A stretch of DNA of 64,000 nt, taken from contig JAVHJL010000004.1 in assembly GCA_036971715.1 (NCBI GenBank), positions 2,914,001 to 2,978,000 of the forward strand, given 5' to 3'. Positions 1-10,683 of this stretch are shown here, piece after piece; positions within the stretch are counted from its first letter, which is position 1, and every line of letters begins with the position of its first letter. Position numbers and translations under genes: made by a program. Below the pieces are notes generated by a model. That model was given only the letters and a program-made list of their open reading frames with translations, was not told where the DNA came from and searched no databases. The stretch comes from Arthrobotrys musiformis (Eukaryota; Ascomycota; Orbiliomycetes; Orbiliales; Orbiliaceae).

Positions 1-2
1 TA

Positions 3-3000
3 TTCAAGCCGTCTTCCCAGGGATTGTCAAGGCCATCTTCCGATCTTCCAATTGCCCCTTCTCCTTCTGAGAAATTGAGTGGAATGGCTCCGTACATTCG
101 AATCACCAAGACAGGTAGAAAGGTGTCGCTCTTGAGCAGCACGGAAAGAAAGGCACCCAAAGCCGGGAGCTGTATCCCAGAGGGACCATCGGATTTTCGA
201 AAGTACGCCGCAGAGTGCGTAAGGGCTGCCGACGCGGGCCGATTGAATCCTTGGTATCTTCACGAGGGAGAGTACGAGCTTCTGCGCAACCACCTGAATC
301 AGTTACATGTCACTACGTATCTGAACATTCGAAATGGAATCCTTCGACTTTGGGGGAAGAATCCCAAGAAACGGTTGACGAAGGTAGAGGCGATGGGGTG
401 CTGCAAGGAAGAGAGGTACTTCGGACTCGCCGAGGTGGCCTTTGATTGGCTGACGAGGTGTGGTTATATTAACCACGGGTGTCTGGAGATACCTACAAGC
501 TTGCCGGTTAAGAAACCGACCACCCGGCGGAGGAAGACGATCGCCATCATAGGGGCAGGGATTTCAGGCCTAGCCGCGGCACGACAACTCGAGGCACTCC
601 TAGCCTCGTCTGGTGAGGGTTTGGGAGGGTCCGGTGTTCCCGACGTCGTTGTCTTCGAAGGAAGAAACCGTCTGGGTGGTCGAGTTTTCTCGAACACTTT
701 AACATCGGGCCCTCACAACCTCCCGGACGGGCTGGAGCCGGCCGTCGATATCGGCGGGCAAATCGTGATGGGGTACGAAGCCCGAAACCCCCTTGCCGCT
801 CTGATCGTGGATCAATTGGAAATACCCTACCATACCATCGGTGGGAAATTCCCGATCCACGATTATGACGGCAAGGTGATTGGGGACGGGCGGGATACCA
901 CCATCGAGCTCGTCCACAATGACATCCTGAGGCGGTTGTCGAAATTCAGCTATAAGGAGCCGCAGCCGCAGACCGCCCGTGGTGATGCCCACTACATCGA
1001 CAAATGCAAGGACCCATGGGGGGTAGGGGGGCCGCCACTTGCGTTAGACCAAGGCGATGGTCATGTGGCCCCGCCCAATCCACCGGCGGAGAAAGGGGGA
1101 AAGAAGAAGGAGGCGCAAGGCCTCCGGAGGGCCATCGAAGGGCTGGATATCAAGGTAGCGAAAGGCTACAACGAGGATGGTTTGGCTAGCCTCGGGAGGA
1201 CCATGGAGGGGGTCCTCCCAGGCTATGCCAACCTCCTCAAGACGGACGCCAGGGACCTCCGTCTTTTCAACTGGTTCCAGGCCAACCTGGAATACGCGAA
1301 TGCGGTGGATGTGGACGGTTCCAGCTTGGAACACTGGGACCAGGACGACGGGAACGAGCCGGCCGGGGCGCATACGATGATTATGGGCGGATATTCTCAA
1401 TTGGCTAAGGGCCTCTGCTCAAAACCGTCGGCGCTCGACGTCCGCTTGGACCATATCGTGACGAGGATCAAGTATGACCCTAAAAACAACAAGAAGAAGG
1501 TCGCCCTGCAATTCGCAGACGGCACCGACTTCGAGGCTGACAAGGTAATTGTCACGTTACCCCTCGGGGTATTGAAGCGGGATGATGGTGTGGACTTTGT
1601 CCCACCGCTCCCGAGGGACAAACGGGATGCCATCAAGCGGCTCGGCTTTGGCCTGTTGAACAAGGTCATACTGGTGTACGAGGAGGCGTTTTGGAATACC
1701 AAAAACGACGGGTTCGGGTGCTTGCGCAAGCCCGACGAAGGTCAGGATGAGGACCTTCTGTCGAGCTACAAGAAGAGGGGGAGGTTTTACATCTGGTGGA
1801 ATACCACTAACGCAGTGGGCCGACCGACCTTGGTCGGTTTGATGGTTGGCGATGCGGCAGAGCAAGTCGAGAACGAAGATCCGGAAGAGGTATTGAAGGA
1901 GGCGACGGCGATACTTAAGAAGTGCTGGGGGGAGGATAAAGTCCCGAACAGACCAGAGGAGTGCTTTGTGACTAAGTGGCGCAGAGACCCCTTTGCATTC
2001 GGATCTTACTCTTACGTTGCTCCTGGTTCGACCGGAGCCGATTACGATACCATTGCTGAACCCATCAACGACCAGATATTCTTCGCTGGGGAGCATACGA
2101 GCCGGAAGTACCCCGCCACTGTACACGGGGCCTATATCAGCGGCCTCCGTGTGGCAGGGGAAGTCGCAGAAGCCATGCTCGGTCCTATCAAAGTCCCAAC
2201 ACCGTTGATCGGGCGCCGTGTGATCAAGTCCAGAGCCGAGACAGTTATTGAGGCTACGGCCGCCAGGGCCGCCAATGCCCAAATGACAAGGTCTAATAAC
2301 GTCCGGGTGGTGAAGACAGCAAAGATCCAAAGGGCGAGGATCGTTTCACGAAAGTCGGCTATGAGCACTATTGTGCAGCGGAATTCAAAGCGCAAGGCGC
2401 TCGCTGAGGATCACTACAGAGTCACAGCGAAGAAAGCCCGGACGAAGAGCTCTCAAGCGCAAATCCCACAACAACAGGGAAAGCGCAAGGCAGTTTATGA
2501 ACCCGAATCCGAAGTTCGGCCCGTGAAGAAGGCACGGGTGCCCAGCGTCCAAGCTGAGGATAACCCTACGCCCGCTGTCGACACCGATCCCAAACCCGAG
2601 GAACCGAGGAGGGATACTGCGAACCCGTTCCTGATTTACCAGAAGGACTTCTTCAAGATAGCCCAGAACAGAGCAAACCAGACGAAGCGAGAGCAAACAG
2701 GTATCCCGGGTGCCAAAGCTGATCGGAACGAAGTCCGAGTCGTTCTTGGGGATATGTGGAGAACCGCGGCCGCGGATACCAAGAATCGGTATCAAGACCA
2801 AGCGAACCGGAATAAACGGGATAACATTGCCAGACTGAATGATTATAAGCGTCTGGTCGAAGCGTGGCAATCGCGACAGGCTACGAGTGTTGGATCTACC
2901 ATTGCTCTTCCTGCAGCAGCATCTTCTTCCCCACCGACCCTTATCCCCTCGGCGGTATACCCTACCCCAGCTGACACTACGCCCTCTGTTGATGATCGGG

Positions 3001-3014
3001 ACATGGCCTTATGA
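3..3014 (+). CDS. LSD1: LSD1-type lysine-specific histone demethylase with C-terminal HMG box (5' partial)
   Basis: FAD-dependent amine oxidase that would remove methyl groups from histone lysines in the nucleus. Numbering from the codon at 24, a SWIRM domain covers about residues 53-150 (ends near GYINHGCLEI), the FAD-binding GAGISGLAAARQLE motif starts near 175, and the catalytic half contains NLEYANAVDV, LEHWDQDD and LPLGVLKR; the flavin-site lysine of this family is present in GLLNKVIL. The last ~150 residues are basic and Pro-rich and end in an HMG box (NPFLIYQKDFF to LNDYKRLVEAW). SWIRM, amine oxidase and HMG box in this order is the arrangement of fission-yeast Lsd1/Lsd2. No long tower insertion is visible between the oxidase halves. 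The frame is open through the left edge; the first ATG inside the window is at 84, so the true start probably lies outside. No intron is needed inside the window. Confidence in family is high. Confidence 0.95.
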   Translation, partial: FKPSSQGLSRPSSDLPIAPSPSEKLSGMAPYIRITKTGRKVSLLSSTERKAPKAGSCIPEGPSDFRKYAAECVRAADAGRLNPWYLHEGEYELLRNHLNQLHVTTYLNIRNGILRLWGKNPKKRLTKVEAMGCCKEERYFGLAEVAFDWLTRCGYINHGCLEIPTSLPVKKPTTRRRKTIAIIGAGISGLAAARQLEALLASSGEGLGGSGVPDVVVFEGRNRLGGRVFSNTLTSGPHNLPDGLEPAVDIGGQIVMGYEARNPLAALIVDQLEIPYHTIGGKFPIHDYDGKVIGDGRDTTIELVHNDILRRLSKFSYKEPQPQTARGDAHYIDKCKDPWGVGGPPLALDQGDGHVAPPNPPAEKGGKKKEAQGLRRAIEGLDIKVAKGYNEDGLASLGRTMEGVLPGYANLLKTDARDLRLFNWFQANLEYANAVDVDGSSLEHWDQDDGNEPAGAHTMIMGGYSQLAKGLCSKPSALDVRLDHIVTRIKYDPKNNKKKVALQFADGTDFEADKVIVTLPLGVLKRDDGVDFVPPLPRDKRDAIKRLGFGLLNKVILVYEEAFWNTKNDGFGCLRKPDEGQDEDLLSSYKKRGRFYIWWNTTNAVGRPTLVGLMVGDAAEQVENEDPEEVLKEATAILKKCWGEDKVPNRPEECFVTKWRRDPFAFGSYSYVAPGSTGADYDTIAEPINDQIFFAGEHTSRKYPATVHGAYISGLRVAGEVAEAMLGPIKVPTPLIGRRVIKSRAETVIEATAARAANAQMTRSNNVRVVKTAKIQRARIVSRKSAMSTIVQRNSKRKALAEDHYRVTAKKARTKSSQAQIPQQQGKRKAVYEPESEVRPVKKARVPSVQAEDNPTPAVDTDPKPEEPRRDTANPFLIYQKDFFKIAQNRANQTKREQTGIPGAKADRNEVRVVLGDMWRTAAADTKNRYQDQANRNKRDNIARLNDYKRLVEAWQSRQATSVGSTIALPAAASSSPPTLIPSAVYPTPADTTPSVDDRDMAL

Positions 3015-4209
3015 GCACCGTTCTCTCAACGATGGGATGCACAAGCTCTGATTACACGCATTCTCACTGTCCCTGGAGCTTTTATCTTGATAAGCCTCGT
3101 TCTTGTTGCACCTGTACACCCGATGCTAAAGATACAAGAGAAAACATGCGACGGAGAAGCCTACGGCGTCGATTCGGTGGCTGTTTTTTTGTTCTTTTGT
3201 TATTTGTTTCTTTATTCACGGCGTCTTGATTTCGAACTGGATGTCTCTCTGCTGAGGACTCCTAGTACCTTTTTGTTTATATTGTTCGATACCATCGGGG
3301 CTGCTTTTTACACCTTTATATATATCTGTATTTTAGTGGCGGACGTTTATTGATTTTATGTGGTAGAGCCCTGTTCTAGTCTACAGACGGTGGCGGATTA
3401 AAGAAATACACATTTTGTGACAGCGGGACAGTACTATCGTGCTATCGATGTCATGGTTAAAGATATATTATTTCATCGGGTATATTACAAGTAGGCGCAA
3501 ATGTAGATTCCAAAGTAGTCCCCACCCATTCTACCCCCCGACCAGTGCCTATAGAACGAAGGTTAGCTATCCACCCTTCCTAAATAAAATATTCCAGAAA
3601 TGAAGCGTAGAAGCATATACCCTTCAGAGAGAAGATTAAGTATACCCTTTTCGTCAATGCAAGGTTAGGTCAAAGAGGTTGGAAAGAAAAGAGGGAGAGG
3701 GTAACGCCAGACGGCTCATACGCTTTTCCGTCTTTAGGTTCCTGCGACTTTGCCGGGCTTGCTACGGCTAAGGATGACGATGGGGGATTCTCATCATTTG
3801 GGTTGGGGGAGGGAAGGAGGGATTCAATAGGGATTACTTACGTGCACGCGACGAGGTGGTGTGGTTTAGCTGCTGGGGTTGGTTAGTTCGTAGAGAGCTA
3901 GATGAATCCTCAGGCAGTATCGACGGAAGCGGTTCAAGTGAGCTTCCTTGATACCAGTTCGTGATTGCATAACAAGGTCGCGATCAGATTCGAGACTGCA
4001 TATTGTATATTGTACTGTGGAAGTAGAATGATCGCGTGTGACTATTAAATGCGTTGTGTCCGATCAACTAAACCAACGCCACTGTTGACGCCACAGTATA
4101 CGTGGCGGTGCAGCTTTCGACCTCATTTCGCGAGCAGACCTCAAGCAAGCAAGCTACTAACCCCCACGACACTACGAACCCCAGAACCCCCCCATCGCCA
4201 TCAATCGCC
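3015..4209. other. Intergenic region between LSD1 and SRP14
   Basis: No supported gene. It holds the LSD1 3' UTR (T-rich from about 3185) and the SRP14 promoter/5' UTR, which becomes C/A-rich just before the start codon (4150-4209). Short open frames at 3011-3353 overlap the LSD1 end and have no family resemblance. Confidence 0.6.
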
Positions 4210-4825
4210 ATGCCGCAGGAACGATTGAGCAACGATGAAGTACGCCCTAACCCCCGATCTCACAATATATAACTGACCAAAACTAGTTCTTCACCAAACT
4301 CTCCGACCTCCTAGTCTCCAAAAAGGACCACGGATCCGTCTTCCTCACACAAAAGCGTCGTATGCCGCCCTACTCCCCCTCTATAAGACCCACAAACTGA
4401 TAAAAGTAGTCTCATACGACCCCTCCAACCCCCCACCGTCAAAAACCCTAACCCGCCCCTCAAAAATCACAAAACCAACATCATCGAAAAAGAAACCCAC
4501 GACGACAACATCCACATTCACAAAAACGATCCATCCGCAACCGACGGCGGAGGATCTAAAATCCGACCTCTTATCCCTCCTCTCCCCCGATCAACCGGCA
4601 GAAGAAAACGAAGAAACCCCGCTACCGATCTTAATCCGCGCCACGAACGGGAAATCGAACGATCCGCGCCATGATGGGAAACACATCAAACTCAGCACCG
4701 TCGTCGAGGCCGATCAGCTCGAGGTATTCTTCACGCGGTATGCCGAGGTGTGTAAGCAGGGATTGACCGGGTTGAAGAAGAAGGTTAGGAGGAATAAGAA
4801 GAGTAAGAAGGCGAAGAAGAAGTGA
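4210..4825 (+). CDS. SRP14: Signal recognition particle subunit SRP14
   Basis: RNA-binding subunit of the Alu domain of the signal recognition particle, which slows translation while ribosomes are brought to the ER. Three exons: 4210-4239, 4287-4359 and 4410-4825, giving about 172 aa. The first two exons encode MPQERLSNDE and FFTKLSDLLVSKK, followed by GSVFLTQKR, which matches the SRP14 N-terminal helix and first strand; LLIRATNGKS is not exact but PILIRATNGK and HIKLSTVV match the conserved core, and the C-terminal tail after GLTGLKKKVRR is almost pure Lys/Arg. The region between the halves (about residues 38-100) is a Ser/Thr/Pro/Lys insertion usual in filamentous fungi. Introns are short (47 and 50 nt). 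The second acceptor is a tandem AAGTAG, so one extra Val codon may be included. No single long open frame covers the gene. Confidence 0.9.
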
Positions 4826-5400
4826 ATGCCTTTCTTTGTTTAAAAAATGTCATTTTTTTGGTTGGATTGAGGTGTGCATGATACCCGATGTGATGAATAT
4901 GCTGCATATTTGTTGTATTATCACAGAAAAACCTTTAAGTAGGTTAACCTAGCATCATATGGAATACATAAAACGGGACGGAGGGATGGTATTCCCTTAC
5001 ATCTGCACACGAGCAACCTTCTACGATCCTAGCCTCTAACCATGCATAAAGAAGAAGACGGGGTAATTCATAAATCTTTAAATTCATAAAGGATGCTGAG
5101 TAAATACTATGAAGAAAAAAAGGTATGTTATACATGTTGAAGAGACAAAAGATAAGGATGAAAAAAGCGCCTATATGAAACGCCAGTTGAACCACGAAAT
5201 CCCCTACCGCTTTAGATGAACGACCAAGTCCCCGACGAGAGTTCGGGGCAGAAGAAATAGAGCTAGGTATATATCGGATAGACAGGATCATAGCAAGCAA
5301 TATGGAATACCACATTCGTAAATAAATACTTCAGAACATGCATATCCGATTAAGAGGGGAAAGAAAGGAGTAATAGAAAGGAAGGAGGAATCCCGTCTTT
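4826..5400. other. Convergent spacer between SRP14 and the Dsc4-like gene
   Basis: A/T-rich 3' UTR sequence of two convergent genes. A minus-strand open frame of 123 codons at 4944-5315 has no recognisable features and lies where the 3' UTR of the Dsc4-like gene should be, so I do not annotate it. Confidence 0.5.
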
Positions 5401-6597
5401 CTACCGTCGAAACACCATCCGTAGCCTGGGAGGCGGCGGCGTCGTCGGGGTATTATTCTGGGAATTCCATTGCGACCGGACCGTTTCCACGATCCTGAGG
5501 TCGACAATGTTGACCTCCCCGGAGTATATGTTTGATTCTGGCGTCGGTCGTCGCCGTCGTAGTCCGTCGTTACTGCTACTGCTATTTCTCCTGTGACTAT
5601 CTTCTACAGGTGAGATTTCAAAGTCACTGACATCGTCTTCGACGCCGGCTACGATCCCTCTTTCTTCGTCGTCGAGGTCTTGTGCGGGTACTACTCTATT
5701 CGGACCGGAGCTTTCGAGAAGATCTTGTTTGGACACCTTGACGGTAAGCATGGTGAGTTGGAGTATTAGAATTATTAGGTCGAGGAATATTAGTCGGAAG
5801 CGGGATATCGGGCCCTCTGAAAATATAAATACAAAATGAATTAGCACGGTGAGTATTTGATGGTGAGATAAAGGGAGTTGGCACGGACCTTGTCCTACAA
5901 AGTCAATGATCATGCCGCCGTGTAGGTATCCGCCGGTTGCCTCCGAGCCCGAGGCCGGTTCCGAGAAGAGGTGGAAGAGGAAACATATCAGCGTCGAGCC
6001 GAATATGGAGACTACCGCGGATCGCTTTTGGGATCGCTGGGGTGTGGGGAAGTTTAGTGGTCGTTGGGCGAAGAGGTTCTATTGGTTTATCACATACATT
6101 AGTCTACCTTCATTCAGTGCACAAATGTAAGTATATAAAAAGGTTACGTACGATCTGGACGATAGCTCGGATGAGGAATCGGATGAAGCTAATACTAGAA
6201 GTTTTTGAAGATGTGATGTCAACTTATTTGTTCGGGCTTACCCAATCAATACGCACCATGCTCACAAGCAAGCAAGCATGCAGGCAAATGATATGGTTTA
6301 TCGTACGATGGAATAGATTTGGTGTAGAACATACTCGAGAAAATAGAGATAGGAAAAATGACAGTAGGTGACTATATCGAGATTCCGGAGCATATGGTCC
6401 AACCATTCGGATTTCTTGGTGGTAAGCTGGTCCCTGGCGCGAACGTTGGAGTGCAGCGGCGTATTGGCGTCATCATCATCTGAAGAGGAAGCAGCGGGCA
6501 TGGTTGATCGGCCGGCGGTCGGAGGTGGTCGTAGGAGAGAGGGAAAGGAGGGGGAGGACGGGTCTCCAAGCCCTGCAGAGGGGCTGGCATCGTTCAT
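5401..6597 (-). CDS. DSC4: Dsc E3 ligase complex subunit 4-like membrane protein (DUF1746)
   Basis: Likely membrane subunit of the Golgi Dsc ubiquitin-ligase complex, which in fission yeast is needed for SREBP cleavage. Four exons on the minus strand: 6597-6335, 6188-6152, 6078-5889 and 5816-5401, about 301 aa, all phases consistent. After an acidic Ser/Pro-rich N-terminus the DUF1746 pattern appears across exon joins: MLRNLDIVTYCHFSYLYFLD, FIRFLIRAIVQI, then a hydrophobic segment SIFGSTLICFLFHLF, MIIDFVGQEGP and RLIFLDLIILILQLTML. The C-terminal ~110 residues are acidic, Ser-rich and end in a Pro/Arg tail. Exon 2 is only 37 nt but carries the conserved FIRFLIRAIVQ block, which supports the splicing. 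Introns are 146, 73 and 72 nt. The Dsc4 name rests on recalling that S. pombe Dsc4 belongs to DUF1746. Confidence 0.82.
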
Positions 6598-7114
6598 TGA
6601 TCATGAAGAGGCTGGTGGAGGGACATTTGAAGTTGCGGGAGCAGGAGCAGGAGCAGGAGCGGTTGATTCCGAGGAGGCACACTGCAGACTGGTGGTTTGT
6701 CTGGATTGCGACCCTCCTTTGCGGGCTGGGCGCTAATGGCTAATCAGATCAGATATTGGCCGGGCAGGGACAAACACCCGCTCCATGTACCAGTTTGAAG
6801 CTGTTTGAACGGTATTGTCAGCACTACTGTTGTACTATAAACCGGTATTATGGAGGAGGCCATGATGGTGGTGATGTTATGTAATACTTACATAAGCAAG
6901 AGATCAATGGTGTCGTGGTTGGAGAGGTTGATTGGGCTGAGCTCAGTTGAAGGTTGGAGGTTCGCATTTGCGAAAAGTTGGGGTTTTGTCGCTTTTGCGC
7001 GTCTTCCCGCAGGACAGCTTGACGCGTTAACCACAACCACCTCCAACTTCAGCTACGACGACTCTCGAGCAGGCCGGGATCTTGTTATATCATATTCGAA
7101 GACGGGATCCAACA
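6598..7114. promoter_or_regulatory. Divergent promoter region of the Dsc4-like gene and RFC2
   Basis: About 520 bp between divergent start codons. It contains a short GCAGGA repeat (6641-6660) and an MluI-like ACGCGT core within GACGCGTTAACC at 7021-7032. ACGCGT is the MBF/MCB element used by fungi for S-phase genes, and it sits about 90 bp upstream of the RFC2 start, so it is a plausible replication-gene promoter element; this is inference from the motif alone. Confidence 0.5.
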
Positions 7115-8626
7115 ATGGCCAGCAACTTCTTCGACCTTAAGAAGCGAAAGGAAGCTGCAGCTGCCAGCTCGTCTTCTAAGCAGAAGGCAGGCCAGTCGCA
7201 GGCTGCAGATAGGCCGGTGCCCTGGGTCGAGAAATAGTTGGTATTTCCCAGTCCTTCTTTTCTATAGCTACCGATTTATAACTGCTTGAAAGATGCTGAA
7301 TATATATATATTTGCATGTAGTCGTCCGAAGTCTCTGAACGATGTTACGGCCCAGGACCACACGATATCGGTTCTAAGGAGAACATTACAATCCTCGAAT
7401 GTGAGCTCCATATATAAGCTTGCAATTGCAGAACTTTGTTGATAAGAAGGGAAAGTGCATGGGCGGCTGACGGCATATTGTATTGATACCAGTTACCACA
7501 TATGCTCTTCTACGGCCCACCTGGAACCGGGAAAACATCTACAATTCTCGCCCTGGCAAAGGAATTATACGGGTTCGTCGCATTCCTTCTTGACAGACAA
7601 GTGTATATGCATGAATATATACATAAAAACCTGGGAAGACGTAATTGACAACGGTGTTTTTATCAATTATATAGTCCCGAACTCATGAAAACCCGTGTCC
7701 TGGAACTAAACGCCTCCGACGAGCGCGGCATCTCCATCGTCCGCGAAAAAGTCAAAAACTTTGCCAAAATCGCCATATCCAGCACATCAGCCGCCAATGC
7801 CTCCAAATACCCTTGCCCCCCTTACAAAATCATCATCCTCGACGAGGCGGACTCCATGACACAAGACGCGCAGTCGGCGCTCAGGAGAACGATGGAGACG
7901 TACTCCAAAATCACCAGGTTCTGCTTGATTTGCAATTACGTTACCAGAATCATCGATCCGTTGGCCAGTAGATGTTCCAAATTTAGGTTTAAACCGTTGG
8001 ATGAGGGGAATGCGAGGTTGAGGTTGAGTAGTATAGCTGAAGCCGAGGGGGTTAAGCACCAGGATGGCGTGATTGACACTTTGATCAAAGTAGCGGATGG
8101 TGACTTGAGAAAAGCGATCACGTTCTTACAGTCGGCGGCGAGACTACATGGCGCGGTTGTTAAGGAAAAGACTGGTGATGACATGGAAGTCGATGGTGGT
8201 GCCAAAGGCGGTGAGATCACGGTCCGATCGATAGAAGAAATCGCTGGTGTTATACCGGAGAAGACGATCGATGAGTTGATGCAGAGTATGGAGCCAAGGC
8301 CGCATGGTCAGGCTGTTTACACACCTGTTTCGACGGTGGTTCAAGATATTGTCGCGGACGGGTGGAGTGCTACGCAAGTTCTTCTGCAGGTTCGTACTCT
8401 CATTCCTTATTTCAATATCAATAATTGGGTTAGTGCTGATGTCTATTCCGTCTAGCTGTACAACCGGCTCGTTTTCAGTGACATGCTCAACGGCGACCAG
8501 AAAAATCGGATTGTCGCAATCTTTTCGGAGATAGATAAGAGGCTTGTTGATGGTGCTGACGAGCATCTGGTCACATTGGATATGTCCCTTAGAGTTGCTG
8601 CGGTCCTTGGAGACAGCGGGTCGTAG
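7115..8626 (+). CDS. RFC2: Replication factor C subunit 2 (human RFC4 orthologue)
   Basis: Small AAA+ subunit of the RFC clamp loader, which loads PCNA at primer-template junctions. Five exons: 7115-7236, 7322-7400, 7493-7572, 7675-8389 and 8456-8626, about 388 aa. The order of motifs is VPWVEKYRPKSL, then LNDVTAQDHTISVL, the Walker A FYGPPGTGKTST (exon 3), MKTRVLELNASDERGI, the Walker B KIIILDEADSMT, the arginine-finger SRC box PLASRCSKFRFK, and the C-terminal collar domain. NASDERGISIVREKVK and the lysine-rich N-terminus separate it from RFC3, RFC4 and RFC5. Intron boundaries were fixed by the near-identical yeast Rfc2/human RFC4 pattern around the joins (EKY-RPK, QSSN-LPHML, LYG-PELMK). 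No odd features. Confidence 0.95.
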
Positions 8627-9065
8627 CTTAGAGCTAGATACTATCTGTTATAATCTTAATCAGGCCCTAAGTTTGTCTAGTTTGGGGCATTTGAGCATAG
8701 TTCTCTAAATAGATTGCGTGAATAAGGAACACTTGTATTATCATAGATTCTATAGCGAGTGGGTATTCATGGTATGCCGAATTAAACCCGACAAGAGGAT
8801 ATGAATTGATCGTAATAATAGTGATAGTAGTCGTAATAAGAAACAGGAATGCAGAACTTGCTAAACATATCAATTCGAGTAATAAAAAAAAAGCAGAACA
8901 TTAAAACTCCTTCGCTGCAATAATTTTTTTGTAGTTAAAAAAAAAAAATGAATGGGAATTGGACCGATCTAACGTCCTGCACACACGCTCGTCCCTCCCT
9001 CGTCACTTTCGTAATTGGGAAGAAGAAGAAAGGAAAAAAAATTATTTCGCAATGCGGTTTGGAGG
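8627..9065. other. Convergent 3' spacer after RFC2
   Basis: A/T-rich, with A runs near 8884 and 8940, as expected for the 3' UTRs of two convergent genes. No gene seen. Confidence 0.5.
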
Positions 9066-9862
9066 TTACGAGGCGACCTTGGTCTCGGTGAATTCTGGAG
9101 TAAAGTTTGCACCGGTCTGGATCTTTGCGACCTCGAAGTCTTCCGCTGATGGTGTTTGCGGTAGCTAGCGATAAAAGATGAACCCGTTAGTTCACAATCC
9201 ATTATATTTCAAGGTGTATATAATTTTTGGAGGGGGGGGAATAGACTTACTGCAGACACTACAGCGGGGTTATTTTTCCTGGCTGCCAATTCCTCAGCAG
9301 TAAACACTTCTCGCGGCGGTAGGCTGATTTCCTTGACAAGTGGAGGAGTAGCTTCCGCTTCGACGTTCAATTTCGATACACCCTCTGAGATTTCCTCGCC
9401 TAGGATGCTATCGCCTCTTCGTCTCAGGGCGACCTGCTGGTCGAATGCCGTACCGGCAAGTTCCGCCAATGGAGTTGTCGCTCCGGTGTGATTGGTGTAA
9501 AAGAGCATATCTGCTGCTGCCGAACTTGGAGGCGAAATTACGTCTTCTGGTGGGTTCTTTTGTTCGGATAGTGAAGGGAGTAGATCTTGCTTTTGAACAG
9601 CTGAAACTGGTGAAAGTATAGATGAAGCTGGTAGTGGTAGAGTCTTTGGAAAGCTATCTATTCTAGCAATAGATGGTTGCGGTGGAGGTAAAGTAGTTTT
9701 ATCAAGTGATGATTGTGGATCTGATGCTGATACTGATGAGGCCTGGTTAGTCGGCGGGGCGGCATCAGCGTTGGTTTTATCCTCGCGAGGAGTCGAGGAG
9801 GAGTCGTCCGTGAACACTACGAACTCCTCGGCCGGCTTGACGTTGTCGGCTACAGTTGACAT
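9066..9862 (-). CDS. Unknown protein, 236 aa, Ser/Pro-rich
   Basis: I do not recognise a family. Two exons (9862-9251 and 9164-9066) joined by an 86-nt intron with a GTAAGT donor and GCTAG acceptor; reading phase is kept and the second exon ends in TAA. The start context has no competing upstream ATG. The N-terminal 130 residues are low-complexity Ser/Pro/Thr/Asp and probably disordered. The C-terminal 100 look ordered and more likely conserved: MLFYTNHTGATTPLAELAG, VALRRRGDSILGEEI, then REVFTAEELAARKNNPAVVSA joined by splicing to LPQTPSAEDFEVAKI. No signal peptide or membrane segment. Without the splice the frame would end in a poor SLFPPLQKLYTP tail, so the intron is well supported. Confidence 0.7.
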
Positions 9863-10337
9863 TGTGGCTTTTTCGGGATGGATAATTTTTTTTTTTTTTT
9901 GTTTAAGCTTTCTAGATTTCTCGATCTCTTTTCGGTTTGTTCTCCGATAGGACTTTTTCTTGATTTCGAGGTTTTTTGGGAGGCGGGCGGCGGCGCGGAT
10001 TTCGGGGTTTCCGCTAAGAGTTGGGCTTATGGAGGTGGTATGATATCACGGCGCGGGGCTGAGTCGGGACGAACAGCCAACAGCTATCCGAAGTCTTGAG
10101 CCGGTGTCAACTTGGTGGCTGCCTGTATGTACCACCAAAAAAAACCTTTATCCAAAAGATTCTAGAATCTAGGCGAAGTAGTGTGGATGTCTGTTGAAGT
10201 TTTTTTTTTTAGTCTCGTGAGGATTCCAAGAATTCCAAGAAACAAAGGACACCGCCTGCTGTTCTGATGGTTAGATGACGACTGCCAGGGTTTCAGATGA
10301 TGCGTTGCCTACCGTATACCTCACGATAGTGATACTA
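9863..10337. other. Spacer upstream of the 9066-9862 gene
   Basis: Contains a run of T at 9888-9900 and another near 10200. It serves as promoter and 5' UTR for the minus-strand gene. No coding sequence supported. Confidence 0.45.
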
Positions 10338-10683
10338 TTACGACGATTTCTTCGACCGGTGTTCTGTTTTCGACTTCACTTCGGGATCTTTGAGATAATT
10401 AAAGACCTGGTGGAGAGCGGGAGGTAGAAGAGGGGAGGCAAAAGGTTAATATACACACAGAGTGGTGTGAATGATAAGGAAGTAATACGTACGCAGCTCG
10501 GTACTATATTATATTCGAATCGATCCTGTGCGAGGGCTCGAGGGATCAATAGCGAGAGCTTAATATAGACCTGTTGACCAACATGCAACTTATGTAACTC
10601 AACAGACCCTTTCTTTAGCGATGGCCATGATGTATACGGCACATCCTGGCAGGAAGCTTACGGCCAGGGTTTTCCGATATCAT
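10338..10683 (-). CDS. Candidate 68-aa protein in three exons
   Basis: Weakly supported small gene. Exons 10683-10662, 10608-10493 and 10406-10338 join in phase: a GTAAGC donor, then a GTACGT donor with a pyrimidine-rich CTCTCCACCAG acceptor, ending in TAA. The product begins MISENPGRSVELHKLHVGQ and continues QQVYIKLSLLIPRALAQDR, with a Lys/Ser-rich end (KTEHRSKKSS). The second intron looks good; the first (53 nt) ends in a purine-rich GAAAG and is doubtful, so the N-terminus may be wrong. I know no family with this sequence. The regular hydrophobic pattern and clean second splice make it more than a random frame. Confidence 0.35.

Noticed and set aside
4944..5315. 123-codon minus-strand frame with hydrophobic stretches
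   Set aside because: Lies in the 3' UTR of the Dsc4-like gene, no family likeness, A/T-rich composition explains the hydrophobic residues.
6372..6736. Several overlapping frames on both strands over the first exon of the Dsc4-like gene
   Set aside because: Only the frame starting at 6597 joins in phase to the conserved DUF1746 exons.
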